Position numbers and translations under genes: made by a program
Shown: positions 1 to 10,484 of the stretch, piece after piece
Layout: each line of letters begins with the position of its first letter
How positions within the stretch are numbered: the first letter of the stretch is position 1
Source: Phoronis australis
Taxonomy: Eukaryota > Phoronida > Phoronidae
Assembly (NCBI GenBank): GCA_002633005.1
Contig: NMRA01000815.1
Coordinates: forward strand, 67,520-131,519
Reading direction: 5' to 3'
Length of the DNA: 64,000 bases
Notes under the pieces: generated by a model
What the model was told of the DNA's origin: nothing
The model's input: only the letters and a program-made list of their open reading frames with translations
The model's database searches: none

Positions 1-724
1 TGAAAGTTTCGTGCTTCCATCGTTTCAAAGTGCAACCACGGTGGCTAAAACTTCATGGATATTAGACCAATTATCAAACAAAAGACAAGGTTTCTTGAGG
101 TTTCTTGAGGATAACTAATCACACACACCTAAGCACTACACGATCACTAGCTTGTTATTAGTCTGTTGAGCAGAACTAGTACCGTTGTCACGCATGCCAA
201 TTTGGCAAAAATTTTCCCTTTTGCGTAGGTAAGTCCAAGGTAGAGAAAGGTTACAGGGCATAATAATTACTTTCAAAGGCTTAAAAGTATAGGCCAGTTC
301 TTTTGCGTGCTTTACAATGAAATGAATATAAAACTGGCAAAAAGGATCAAGAGCGCTTTCCGTGTATTCACTTATAATATCTTGACCTCTTGACCTCTGT
401 ATGCTAATAAGGGACAAGTTGCTGACATCATTCCCAGATAAGACAATCTCAGTTACTGTATTGGCTGCACAAAACAACGAATCAGCTTGATATCTTCATC
501 ATTTTCAAGTAGCTGACTACGACAAAGCTGGGCTGCCATGAAACACATTGCGCTCAGTCTCTGCTGAAGTTGCTTGTCTGGGAATGACATCATACGACTA
601 TTCAAAAGTGGCTACACTAAGCATCACCACATACGAACAATAAAATCCTAGAGTATCCCGAACTTCCTATCAGAAGAAAGATCAACAGAAGAACTGGACA
701 AGAAAAAAACAAATATTTACTTAC
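1..724. other. FKTN downstream intron, no exon recognised
   Basis: The last FKTN exon seen ends at 725 with a GTAAGT donor, so this stretch should be intron of that minus-strand gene. I searched for the remaining conserved fukutin C-terminal part (the acidic and aromatic stretch after the DxD exon) and did not find it. A 113-codon minus-strand open frame at 136-477 shows no convincing similarity. The missing exons probably lie left of the window. Confidence 0.5.
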
Positions 725-894
725 TCTTCCAAAGACATGTTTCAGGGCCATGTTATGCTGCATAAACGTAGATATCAAATCGGCTGAATAGTGTTTAATG
801 AAGATGCCAAAGTCGACATCCTTACTGTGTGGGATAAAGTCACATTGTCTAAACCAGCCCAGTAATGTGCCACTGCTGAGCCAGAATGGAATAC
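725..894 (-). CDS. FKTN: FKTN exon 7: catalytic DxD exon
   Basis: This exon opens after a TTGACAG acceptor and ends at a GTAAGT donor. It encodes the most conserved part of the LicD-like domain: the [12 protein letters not shown] loop, then the metal-binding KDVDFGIFI, then [11 protein letters not shown]. It enters in phase 1 and leaves in phase 0, consistent with the preceding exon at 2138-2313. No stop or frameshift is seen, so the copy looks functional. Confidence 0.93.
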
Positions 895-3800
895 CTGTCA
901 ACAGAAAGAATGCAAACTACTGCATGAGAAGAATGATGCGTACTAGTACAGAACTGCAGGTCACAAAAGTCCCGTCCATACACAGCCTGCGATAGAACAA
1001 CTTGCACTAGTGCAACTTAACCCACTTTTAAGTGGCGCGTCCATACACACACACACACATATCTTATAACTAGAGTAAGGTGGAAGTTGTCGCTCTGTGC
1101 ATGACATTGAACACCTAATGCGAGTACGGCGCACAACAGAAAACCCACATCTAATAATTACCTCCACCTTGCCCCATGTTTGCAGCCACACAGGAATAAC
1201 AAGTGGCACAAATTACCCTAGAACAAGTTACCCCACCTCGATAAGGTGGAGTAAGTTGTCACAAGCGGGGTAAGTTGCACTAGTTTATTAAATAGCGTCC
1301 ACACAGCCTCTAAACCTAATGAATAACATTTCTAGGGTAAGTCTGTGTGTAGACAGCACTCTAATCACATCATTACATGACATTAGCTTCTAGGAGTCTA
1401 TGCAATGAGCCCTCAATAGGACAGTGACAAAGCTGAGACAATCTATTCACAGTCAATCTATTCTGGAACTGGATGTGTTGACTGTGCTGTTGTATTGTGA
1501 CCATTACAGGGCGTTATTTGATGTTATCAAGCCTTGCTTGAGCCAGTTAAATGACTGGATTTACACCAATCATTACTACCCTGATCGTCCATTAAATAAC
1601 TGACGAGAGTACTGTAGACGCGAGAAAATCATGAAAATGCAACATCGCTCATTCAAGACTTTACGAGATATCACCACGTACCACAAGTGAAGCATATGAC
1701 TACATTAGCTTCCTTTGTGAGATTTTTGTGTCTATTGAACTCAACCCAAGCTCTGTAACGTAGTTTAAAAGATGCGCATCTAGGATTCAAAATAATTATT
1801 TATTTGTTTGACTTAGTACAGATCCAAACTTTATTTTGTTTCAACGAATTATCATTAAGTCATCTAGTCATATTGCATTGTCTATTAGGGTTTAGTATCA
1901 TTTTAAACAATCACATGTCAATGACAAAAAGGATTAATATGAAAGCTTTAAAGTAATTCTCCACTTATTTCATAAAAAATAATTTCCAAAGTTGTCATTT
2001 TCCATTTTTCAAAAGCTGATTACCTTGCTCCAAATATTGTTTTATGACATCTACGCAGTAAAAACTATGCCAGTAATAAGCTAATTTAACCCCTTGTGTG
2101 TTAAATAAGTAAAGAATTATCGTAACTACAGTCTTACCAAGAGAGTCCAGTAACTTCTTGCCAAGTTGTAGCAACTTATTGGCTTTTACGCGAAACTCTC
2201 CGCTAGAGCCTGTGTTTGTGACTGGATAGTCTTTGTAGAACTGTTTGGCTCGTCCATACTCGCATTCAATGAAATGGTTTTGTCGTAGTTGGGAAAAGAA
2301 TCTAGTTGAATACCTGCAAATGATTAAGAAACAATGAATCATCAGGTGGACAGATTGCAACTAACAAATCACAACCAGAGAACAGTTCACAAGCAAAACA
2401 CTAACTAGTTTATATATCAAGATGTTGTAGAGGATGCTACTGAGTTGGTTCCAGGTTGACAGTTCAAAGACCAATAAGGCGAAGACGTTTTAGGCCAACA
2501 TGTCAGTCAGTTTTAATCTCAATCCAAACCTTCATACTCTGAACCATTCCGACTACAACCACCCAACCTTCCCTTCAGCTGAGTTTGCACCTAGCGGATG
2601 TGTTGTTAATAGAACGAGACGGAGCACTGATATACAACCATGCTCTTCCTAGTACAAAGGCATGAAAAAATTTTCTAAGCGATTCTTAGACTGATTTGAC
2701 TTATACAGTATATAGACAAACACCAAAAACTGACTCAAAAATAATGCAAATGACCAATATGTCAAATCCATCTCAAAACAGGAAGGTGTGCCAATTATAA
2801 AAATATGTCAAAGAATTCCAAAGATACACGGTAAAATGGGCGAAAATAAATATTGCAACTTGGAGTCACAGTGGTGGTCAGATCCAGCTGAAAGCCATCC
2901 TCCTGCATTGTCACTTTCCTAAAAATACATTTCCAAACATATAAACTGCCACCAGGGGCAGAGCACAAGACAGATCCTTCCGAACATCAATGTCAGTCAA
3001 GCTCTCCTCACCAGGAAATTTCAATATGATCCATCAGCAAACTTGGCACACATTGAACCAAGCTCAAAAACACTAAAATTGCCACTAGGGGGCATAGGAG
3101 TTCTGCCAGAAAATCAACTCCAGCCATGGTCTTGCCAATGAGAACATACCAATTAAATTTCATGACTATCGTCCACACCACTCAGGTGTTAAAGTGGCAG
3201 ACACAAACTACAGGCACCAAAATAATTGCCACTTGCGGGTGCAGCCATACTCAATTCATCCATGAAATCTATGAGTAGCATCACTTCCTAAACAGGAGCA
3301 AATGTGACTAATTCTGAAACTAAAAGAGGCAAACACAAAAACTTAAAATAGTCAATATGTCTATCAGTAGTCAGATTTGTCTTAAAGTCGTCATCCGTCA
3401 TCAACTTCAGGAAACACCCAGTCAAATTTCAAGGAGTTTGGAAATACAGGAATCGATGCCTACATGTAAAATATTTTACAAAATTTTTGATCCCGCAAGC
3501 ACTCAAACATGGCATTTCACCATACATGAAAACGCCTGAGCTAAATCTCTCTGCTATGCTCAATGCAAACGTTATCAAACAATAAATTTGATTAGTTTTC
3601 TCCCAAACTGTAGCATCTTCCAACAAAACATTTAGGACCCCCTGGTAAGAGCTCTAGGAGATGACCATAACAAAGACCAGCATAGTTTACAACGACAGTG
3701 TGTTGACAATGTGCTGCCATCTATCCAATGACTATTGCCGGGAGATGAAGTACTTCATGTAGAGCTATCACATTCCATCGCTATCCAAAATACATACTTG

Positions 3801-6800
3801 GGAACACGCAGCAGTAGGCCGTCTGCCTCTACCAAAACTGTGTTGACTCTGAAACGGAAAAAACACAGCAAATTCTTAATATTACATGACACCATATCAA
3901 GCTATGAGTGAACCTACAAAATTTGGCTAAAATTCTTCAAAAAACTCATTCATACAACCAGATTTATGCACAGTAATCCAAAACATAACGATTCGTTTTT
4001 AGAATATTCCACCTTTTTGCATAAAGTGATTATTGTTGCTTTTTCACAACAAAAGTGCATCGTGGATTGTTTGAAAATAATTCGGTTTTAGTTTCACATC
4101 TTTCAAACTTTTGAGTGGAGAGGGTCGGAATAAGCGAACATTTTTGAACAATTTTGAACAGTCCCTCACTGACTCTAAGCCAACCAACCTGTCAACAAGA
4201 GCAGCACTTTGACCAAGTACTATGTGCCTTCCCTCAGAGCCAACACCACTCTTGATCAACCTTCTCTTGGCTTTATGAAAACCGCTAAGAACAGAATGCC
4301 AAAGGTGCTTAGCTCCGCGCTCATAAAACAAAACCACGTGGATAATCTGTCCATTATGTTCAAATATGTAGTGCGTAGGAATAGTAACATTGTAATCAGA
4401 GGTCAAACTGAAGAGTCTTGGGTCACGATCCATAAACCTGATGACTGTGAACTGTCTGTCTTCAAACGTCTTGATCAAGATGGGCTGAAACACCAATAGT
4501 TAAATAGTGCATTGGCAGATTTAGGAGGGGCTAAAGGGGCCCGGCCACACTCCTTCATGACATGACCAAAAAATGGCACCAACATAATGTTATAACAGCT
4601 ATCACCAGGGTTTGCCTTTTGAAAATTGTGTTCGGGCCAACCACGCGATATCCTACCTTTGACAGTGCTATGAAGACACTTAGTTGATCATTTATTTTGA
4701 TCAGTTAGTCATATTAAAATAAATGCTATTGAAAAACTTGCTGCCTAATTAAACAAAATCTATGTATAACTGTAAGTATGTAATAGTTAGCTTGGATAAC
4801 AAGATTTTTGTTATTTTCTGCTCATATAAACAAAAAGCCATGATAAGCAACTTCAGCTAACATCTGGGTTCCAACTAACAGTGTGAAAACTGCAAACTCA
4901 GGACTGCAGACAAAATAATATATCTCATGACTACATAAAAATGAGTGAAAACTTACACCATCATATAACATTATTGGAGTAGATGGGTACTGAGTTACTA
5001 TCAATCTTTTTACAGATAGTAAAAATCAGTGCGAGTGCACGCCAGAATTTTGCGAGACACAAGACAACCAATCTAGAATCCAGAAAGTAATCGTCTGCTT
5101 GGTAAGCTGTCAGTTAAATTTGGATAGATGTTACCAGTTAATGGGCATCTATGATCAACTGAACTTCAGACTGCTTGAAATACAACTACAATGATTGATT
5201 TCTACAGATCGTTCATCTATGCTACAAGTGGTAATGCTATGATGGCCGCTACCCACAATCCTCTGTATATATGGCACCTCATCCTAACCGTAAAAAGGCC
5301 AATACTTGTCAAGTGACATCTGTAGGCAAATTACAAAGACATACTATCATCGGTCAAATAGAAAGGCCTTTTGTATCATGACACTGGCAAAAAGAAACCC
5401 TGCAAAACAAACGATTATGAAGGCAATTTTGTAAAAACATTTAGCCCCCCATTAATGAACTTCATATTACATTTCGTTCGTAGACTTTTTAAGCTATTAA
5501 AATATACATTCACACAGATATTTGTGATGATGAAACTAAAGCAGTAAATTGGTCGATCAATTTCCATCTTACATGATCTATCCACCGAGATCCCAGACCA
5601 CCAAATGTGATGACATTACGGTCAGAGGCAAAGTTACACCTGCTCATTGTCCCGTTACTTCGAGCTAATGGACACAGGGGTGTTGGGTCAATCAAAAACA
5701 CATCCACATTGAAGGACATGCAGACCTGAAGAAAGAGCTGAACACTTGCCTACAAAATGACAAACAAGGCGATAATTAATCAATCTTATCAATGATGACA
5801 ATTTCAGGTGAAAGAAATATACTCTACTTGAAAAACAGAAACAAGGATTTTAAATTTTGTGAACTGGCAATGGAGTAATGAAAGCTTCTGCCAAAACAGA
5901 GCAGACCAAAAGGTCAATAACTATATTGTCTATTTCAGAGTGTTCCCAGTGTTCACATTGTTAATCACCTTCAGGGTCAGGGGTCAAACCACAGAAAGCC
6001 AGTTAGTACAGGGCCCAATGATCGGATCACCTCTTACTTAATGACAGGAATATGTTTCAGCAATCATGTGAATTAAACTAAAACTTCATAGAGACGAAAT
6101 AGAAAGTGTAACGTCACAGTACTGAGATACCGGTAGTCTTAGGATATTCTGTCATCTAGGCTATAACTCTTGCCACTTCCCTATGGGAACTTATATTGAG
6201 TCAAAATGTGCGACTAGAAAATTCCCAGTTAAGCCGTTTAAAAAAAACAGGTCAATACGATAATCTGTTCGGTTCACAGATGACGTGGCATGAGCATCAG
6301 ATTATACTTTTTGATGAATTTTGCCAGCTTGAACAAACATTAGTACAAGTGAATAGGCCACCACCATATTTTAGTGGTCAATTTGGAGTATGCTGGCTAG
6401 GGGTGTGACATGGTCACTTTCACTCCTTGTTACTAGTCAAATTGGACCATGGGCCTCTTTTGTGAAAGTTGAAGATATGACTGTCCCTATGACATCAGTG
6501 GCATTGTACAACTCGATAGATATTTTTTGTGACATAAGTAACAAGAACGTAGATGTTTGTCTCACTTCCGTTGTCGTTATGGCGATGCTGAAATGTTGAA
6601 TTGTGGAAGAAACTCCAACCAACCTCGCTTGGTCCATTACGTATGTCAAGATTTCTCAGTTTAAGTGTCTCACGAGTATCTTGCCTTACACAACACACCC
6701 TCGGTTGGTGCCATGACATCAACAGAAGGGAGACAAAAATCAACCCTAGTGCTACAGTGTTTATCTCACGAAAGGTAAAGTGACATTCTACAATATTGCT

Positions 6801-8613
6801 GCATACTTTTAGGTTAGTACCATGATGTCATGATCTACCTTGCTATTATCGCACATACTTGGTAATGTGAAATGTGATTCCATTGTTGCATAATTTTTAT
6901 GAAGCGGCAGTGTGGCAATAAAGAAAGAAACAAGTAACACAAGCCCAGTAAGGGACACGTTAAGCATTTTGGCAATATCAAAACATTCCTTTTGAGGCAT
7001 TATAAGTACCAAGAACTGCTTTGTCATTTTCAAGTCATGCACTGTAGACACCTTCAGACAATATTTTGAAAATTTGTAGGCATTCAAACCAAGTAGAAGC
7101 CCTTCAAAAATGATAAAGGAAAAGACTTGCAATGATTTTTGTTCAAAATTGATGGATTGATTATCAAAATGGAGACCATTAGTGTTGTGAGATAGCTGGA
7201 ATCAAACTTTTTTGTGTTGTGATCTCAAAAGTTACATCATACTTACATGTTTTTTGTTGACGTTTGTATTACTGTTAACCTGCAAAGACACAAGTAAATC
7301 CAGAGTAATACTAAAATCAAATGTTTTTTAACAGTCCTTCGGCAACTGGCCATTTTTACACTACTCGCGCCAAGAGATATGATGTCATATCTCTTGGGGC
7401 GAGCAGTGTAAAAAATGGCCAGTTGCCGATTAGGTTTAACTGAATGAAGGGCTGGTCAAAAAAGCTTGATTGCGAGAGAATTTTTTTCGAGATGGGAAGA
7501 GTTAAAGATATCAAACACCTCCTTAGGTGTCCCTGTATGCGCAAAAGTAGCCTTGGTACAAAGCTGTATACTAAATATACAGCTTTAAGTTTGCGCCGAT
7601 GTGGGTAAAAAAGTGGTAAGATAAAATCTGACACAAAATTAGTGTCATTAAAAACTACAGTCTTCCTTGAGTAAACTAAATTATTTAATGGTGTTAGAAA
7701 AAATGGCGTTCTACCGTTATGCTGCTGCTAAAGTTGTGGAGCGATCTGCTTCGGCTTTTGGCGCCATGAAGTATTGCGTTACATATTGGCCAGTCTTTTT
7801 CCGCCAATTCTTCAATCAACTGTTGTTCTTTCACGAGGTTGCGTACACGTCGCAACAAATTATTGGAACTGGTTTCACTTCATAAGTTCTTAGAATTTCA
7901 ATACCGAAAAAACGAATTTCAGAACAAATTTTGTTGCTGCGAAGTTGTCGCAAAAAATTAGGAAATGGAATGTGCACGTGACACGAGCGTACTGTTTTCA
8001 AAACGAACATACTTTTCATTGTTACAAAAGTTCAAGAATGACGCAAGAAAATGACGTTTGTTGCATTGTTTTTCACTTAAACGGTTGTAACGGGCAAGGT
8101 GAGTAACGGTTGACTCCCAGATGTTGCATTCAACCCGTCCAGTCTTTAGCTTTACATGTTGAAACAAATTTCACGGCGAGGTAACGACTGAGCAGATCTA
8201 CCCTGGCTGCATGCAAATTCAGGTGTATGGAAGGCCTACGAGATGGCCACCGTCTCCACTGAGGCCGGTTGAGACGGTGAGGTTGAGGTACTGTCTTAGG
8301 CAAGGGGCTACGTGTTGCCTAGTACTCAGTAGTACTGTCTTAATCTTTTTGACTAACATTTTTTGATAAAACTAAAAACAAAAATTCCATGTAAATCCGC
8401 CATGGTTGCCACAGCAACTTCAACCAAGTTTGAACACATATTAATCAGTGTTAATACAACAGAGATACAGGAGATAAAACTCAGTACGTAAATACTTGCC
8501 TCTTTAAATCTTGGCACCGAGTTCTCGTTGTACCGACACAGAAAGCTAACCTGAATCAAAAGGAAAACAAAGCCGCATGCTAGCAAGCCATCCAATGCGA
8601 CTTGTTTTTTCAT
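725..8613 (-). CDS. FKTN: Fukutin, ribitol-5-phosphate transferase (3' end beyond window)
   Basis: Fukutin is a Golgi type II membrane enzyme of the LicD-like nucleotidyltransferase superfamily. It adds ribitol-5-phosphate from CDP-ribitol to the core M3 O-mannosyl glycan of alpha-dystroglycan. I assembled seven coding exons by splice phase: 8500-8613, 7247-7279, 5573-5749, 4189-4484, 3798-3848, 2138-2313 and 725-894, making 339 codons. The first exon encodes a short basic start and one membrane helix. Exon 3 carries VDVFLIDP, exon 4 RDPRLFSL and [10 protein letters not shown], exon 6 [13 protein letters not shown], and exon 7 [17 protein letters not shown] followed by the catalytic KDVDFGIFI. 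All align in order with human fukutin as recalled. Roughly 115 C-terminal residues are missing because the gene runs off the window. Two points are less certain: the 33-nt second exon and the GC donor that precedes it. The other exons are well supported by motif, phase and GT-AG sites. Confidence 0.93.
1006..1284. repeat. MITE-like element with inverted ends in FKTN intron
   Basis: The ends ACTAGTGCAACTTAACCC (left, 1006-1023) and GGGGTAAGTTGCACTAGT (right) are inverted copies of each other with about one mismatch. They enclose roughly 280 bp containing a CA run and GGTGGA / TCCACC-type internal complementarity. There is no coding capacity. I could not define a target-site duplication, so the superfamily is open. 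Confidence 0.5.
2860..3300. repeat. Degenerate interspersed repeat with GCCACTAGGGGGC-like core
   Basis: Within the FKTN intron a short core recurs at about 2948, 3081 and 3228, at 130-150 bp spacing: GCCACCAGGGGC, GCCACTAGGGGGC, GCCACTTGCGGG. This suggests decayed tandem units of a repeat family. The same core occurs at 13.9 kb and 23.5 kb in RAD17 introns. No protein coding is apparent. Confidence 0.4.
7339..7429. repeat. 91-bp near-perfect palindrome
   Basis: Two arms of about 45 bp, TCGGCAACTGGCCATTTTTA... and its reverse complement, meet around 7384 with almost no spacer and only about four mismatches. The stretch lies between FKTN exons 1 and 2. It could form a long hairpin or cruciform. 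It is probably a fold-back MITE; no clear target duplication is visible. Confidence 0.8.
7430..8215. repeat. Dispersed repeat, copy A (inverted relative to 29-30.7 kb)
   Basis: Read on the plus strand this segment contains a ~70-codon open frame at 7667-7885 (start [17 protein letters not shown]). It recurs, diverged, on the minus strand at 29672-29854 and 30220-30543. Flanking noncoding sequence is shared too, for example TTTCACGGCGAGGT near 8170 against the complement near 29330. The open frame looks like a by-product of the repeat, because flanks and stops are equally conserved. The family is unknown. Confidence 0.7.
8500..8613 (-). CDS. FKTN: FKTN exon 1: signal-anchor exon
   Basis: The ATG at 8613 starts [20 protein letters not shown], a positively charged start plus one hydrophobic helix, then a short polar stem. 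This is the expected layout of a type II Golgi enzyme. Ending the exon at AAAGAG and using GCAAGT as a GC donor gives phase 0, which fits the next two exons. The nearby GT donor would give a stop in the 33-nt exon. The start is the first ATG of the hydrophobic segment. Confidence 0.75.
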
Positions 8614-9472
8614 GAAATGTTCGTAAAGCCGTGGGCACTTGATCTACGTCGTCCACATGAGATGAACTCTGTTTGGTTAGTAACACAACAGAGAACTTGA
8701 CAAGAAGACGATGAATGGGACATCAATCAACCGTTCCTTGAATCTTTCTTCACCATGGCTTGCAAGACCAAAAGTAGGTCAAGGAGGTCATTGTCTCTTT
8801 CTCGCTAAGGTTTCCCTGTGAGACATCTATTTTTAGCAGTTCCCTGATTACTGGGAAGTGCCTTCTTCAGAACTCACGACGTCGCTTTATCAGGCAGGCA
8901 TCGCGTTGAGGCGAATGCTTAATAATACATTTGGCTTCATTTTCACCGAAAAATCCGCCTTATCCAGCACCGGATAAGTTTTTATAGTTTCATGCATCCC
9001 AGATGGCGAAAAAGTGAGGAAATTCAACTGAATTTGCCAACTCGGGAATGCCAGGGACACTAGCGCGCCGGGGACCGTCGACCGCGCGACAAGCGGTCGA
9101 ATAGAAAATCATTGACTCCGAGTTTATTGGCTCACGTGTGTTGTCCACGACTAGAAGCGATAAGTAACAACTTTCCAGTTTAGAGACCTCCAGCAACTGA
9201 AATTTCATATTCACAAAGCATAAAAAGTACAGAATATTCCGCCCATGGAACTCTGACCGGTTATCAAGTTCGGAATTTGACGCTGACGGAGGACGGCCGA
9301 ATTACAGAAATCGCGGCTCGATTGACTTAATCCTCTTAGTAAAACGAGTGAAAGTTCCAAATTTTCTGTTGAAAAACAAACTAGCTAAAATCAAATAGGC
9401 TACATGCACTACTGATAGGCCCTATGTAGTCAGTCCAGACGACGGTACGGCGCATGTGCGAGTTTTCGGCTC
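8614..9472. promoter_or_regulatory. FKTN 5' flank, probable promoter and 5'UTR
   Basis: This is non-coding sequence upstream of the FKTN start codon. It contains a locally CpG-rich patch near 9055-9310 (GCGCGCCGGGGACCGTCGAC and further CG dinucleotides), which is unusual in this AT-rich window and fits a CpG-type promoter. No TATA box was identified and the transcription start is not determinable here. Confidence 0.35.
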
Positions 9473-10144
9473 TTATTCATAGGCGGATTTAGGGGGGGGG
9501 CCCAGGCCCCCCCCCTTGGCCGCCGCAAATAAAATAAAACAGTAAGAGCGTAGGGAAATGGCGAGTTTATTAATTAACCCCGGTAATTAAAATTGTACGA
9601 ATGAAAAAAGATTTAAATGTGTGCAATTTTAGTGTTGGGGGGGGGGCTCAAACCCAATTTCAAGTGTCAAACTCGGAACACGGCGCATTCGCAACGGAAC
9701 TATGGCTAAGAATAGGCTCTCCCGCGATATCCCAGGCGACCGGCAGTGGCGCTGCGCACTACGACTCCGTTTTCGTCGTCTGCTCCACTGTGCAATGAAG
9801 AAAATTTGCTTCATTTTTTAAAGAAAATGGAACCTGAGTGACGATAAAAAACAGAAGCTGCTGGTAAGATGTGAATTTTAATCGAAGCCTTAGTGAATCA
9901 CTCAGAAACTCGCAATACTCTCTTTGTCAAACCTTATCTTAAGACGATTTCCAAAGCAATCCCGTCATTATTGCCAACACGAAAAACGGATTTGGTCTTT
10001 TGGGCATTTGAAGACTATTTTAAATACGACAAATTTGTTAAGAATTGATGGCACAAAATATAAAACGTATAGCATTACGAAAAGAAGTAGGTTTCGCGCG
10101 CAAACGCTGTCGACCATAAACAAGTAGGTCTTTTAGTAGTGAAG

Positions 10145-10215
10145 TCGTGTTGGTGTAGTGGTAACGCACGCGCTCTCTATGCGTGAGGGCGTGAGTTCGA
10201 GTCTTTGTTACGTTC
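10145..10215 (+). other. tRNA-like segment (SINE head or tRNA pseudogene)
   Basis: A box-like TTGGTGTAGTGGTAA is followed by an anticodon-type arm, ACGCG / loop CTCTCTA / TGCGT (5 bp, candidate anticodon CTC), and a B box-like GAGTTCGAGTC. The T stem pairs poorly and no 7-bp acceptor stem closes, so this is not a working tRNA. It resembles the pol III promoter of a tRNA-derived SINE. It sits inside the 9.5-10.5 kb transposon. Confidence 0.6.
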
Positions 10216-10335
10216 AGTTTTTCCTGTTGGACACGTTCTCCGTGTTTTTTTTTTTTCCTTTTTTTCTTGGATAATACTTCAGGAATCAAGGAAAATGCTT
10301 GATTTTTAGACGTAAAAACAGAAAAATTTCCTGAG

Positions 10336-10361
10336 CGGGAGGGGGGTTTGCCCCCCTCCCG
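10336..10361. repeat. Perfect GC-rich hairpin
   Basis: Eleven-base arms CGGGAGGGGGG and CCCCCCTCCCG pair perfectly around a TTTG loop. It is located inside the transposon near its right end, and more C runs follow. It could fold as a very stable hairpin, or as a G-quadruplex using nearby G runs. Confidence 0.85.
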
Positions 10362-10484
10362 ACCTCCCCCCATTCGGTGCTATGCGCATCTACAATCGTG
10401 GTTCAGTTTGCGCAAATGCTTACAGCCGGACAAAATGTTGGGCCCCCCCCCTTGTGATATCCTAGATCCGCCACTGTTATTCTT

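Larger units (their letters stand above)
9481..10476. mobile_element. Non-autonomous DNA transposon (hAT-like), ~1 kb
   Basis: The left end AGGCGGATTTAGG followed by a G9-CCC tract mirrors the right end, where GGGCCCCCCCCC is followed by CCTAGATCCGCCACTG. Outside the ends lie TTATTCAT (9473-9480) and TTATTCTT (10477-10484), an 8-bp target duplication with one mismatch. An 8-bp duplication and a CAGTGGCGGAT-type terminus are typical of hAT elements. The left tip appears eroded. There is no transposase; the interior holds a tRNA-like segment and a GC-rich hairpin. The superfamily call is inference. Confidence 0.65.

Noticed and set aside
136-477. 113-codon minus frame as the missing fukutin C-terminal exon
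   Set aside because: It lacks the expected acidic/aromatic motifs of fukutin after the DxD exon, and phase and splice signals do not fit.
7667-7885. 72-codon frame repeated at 29.7 and 30.4 kb as a conserved small gene
   Set aside because: Non-coding flanks are shared to the same degree and the frames break at different points in each copy, so this is repeat DNA and not selection for protein.
10145-10215. Functional tRNA gene
   Set aside because: The acceptor stem does not close and the T stem has only about three pairs, so it was called a tRNA-like SINE head.
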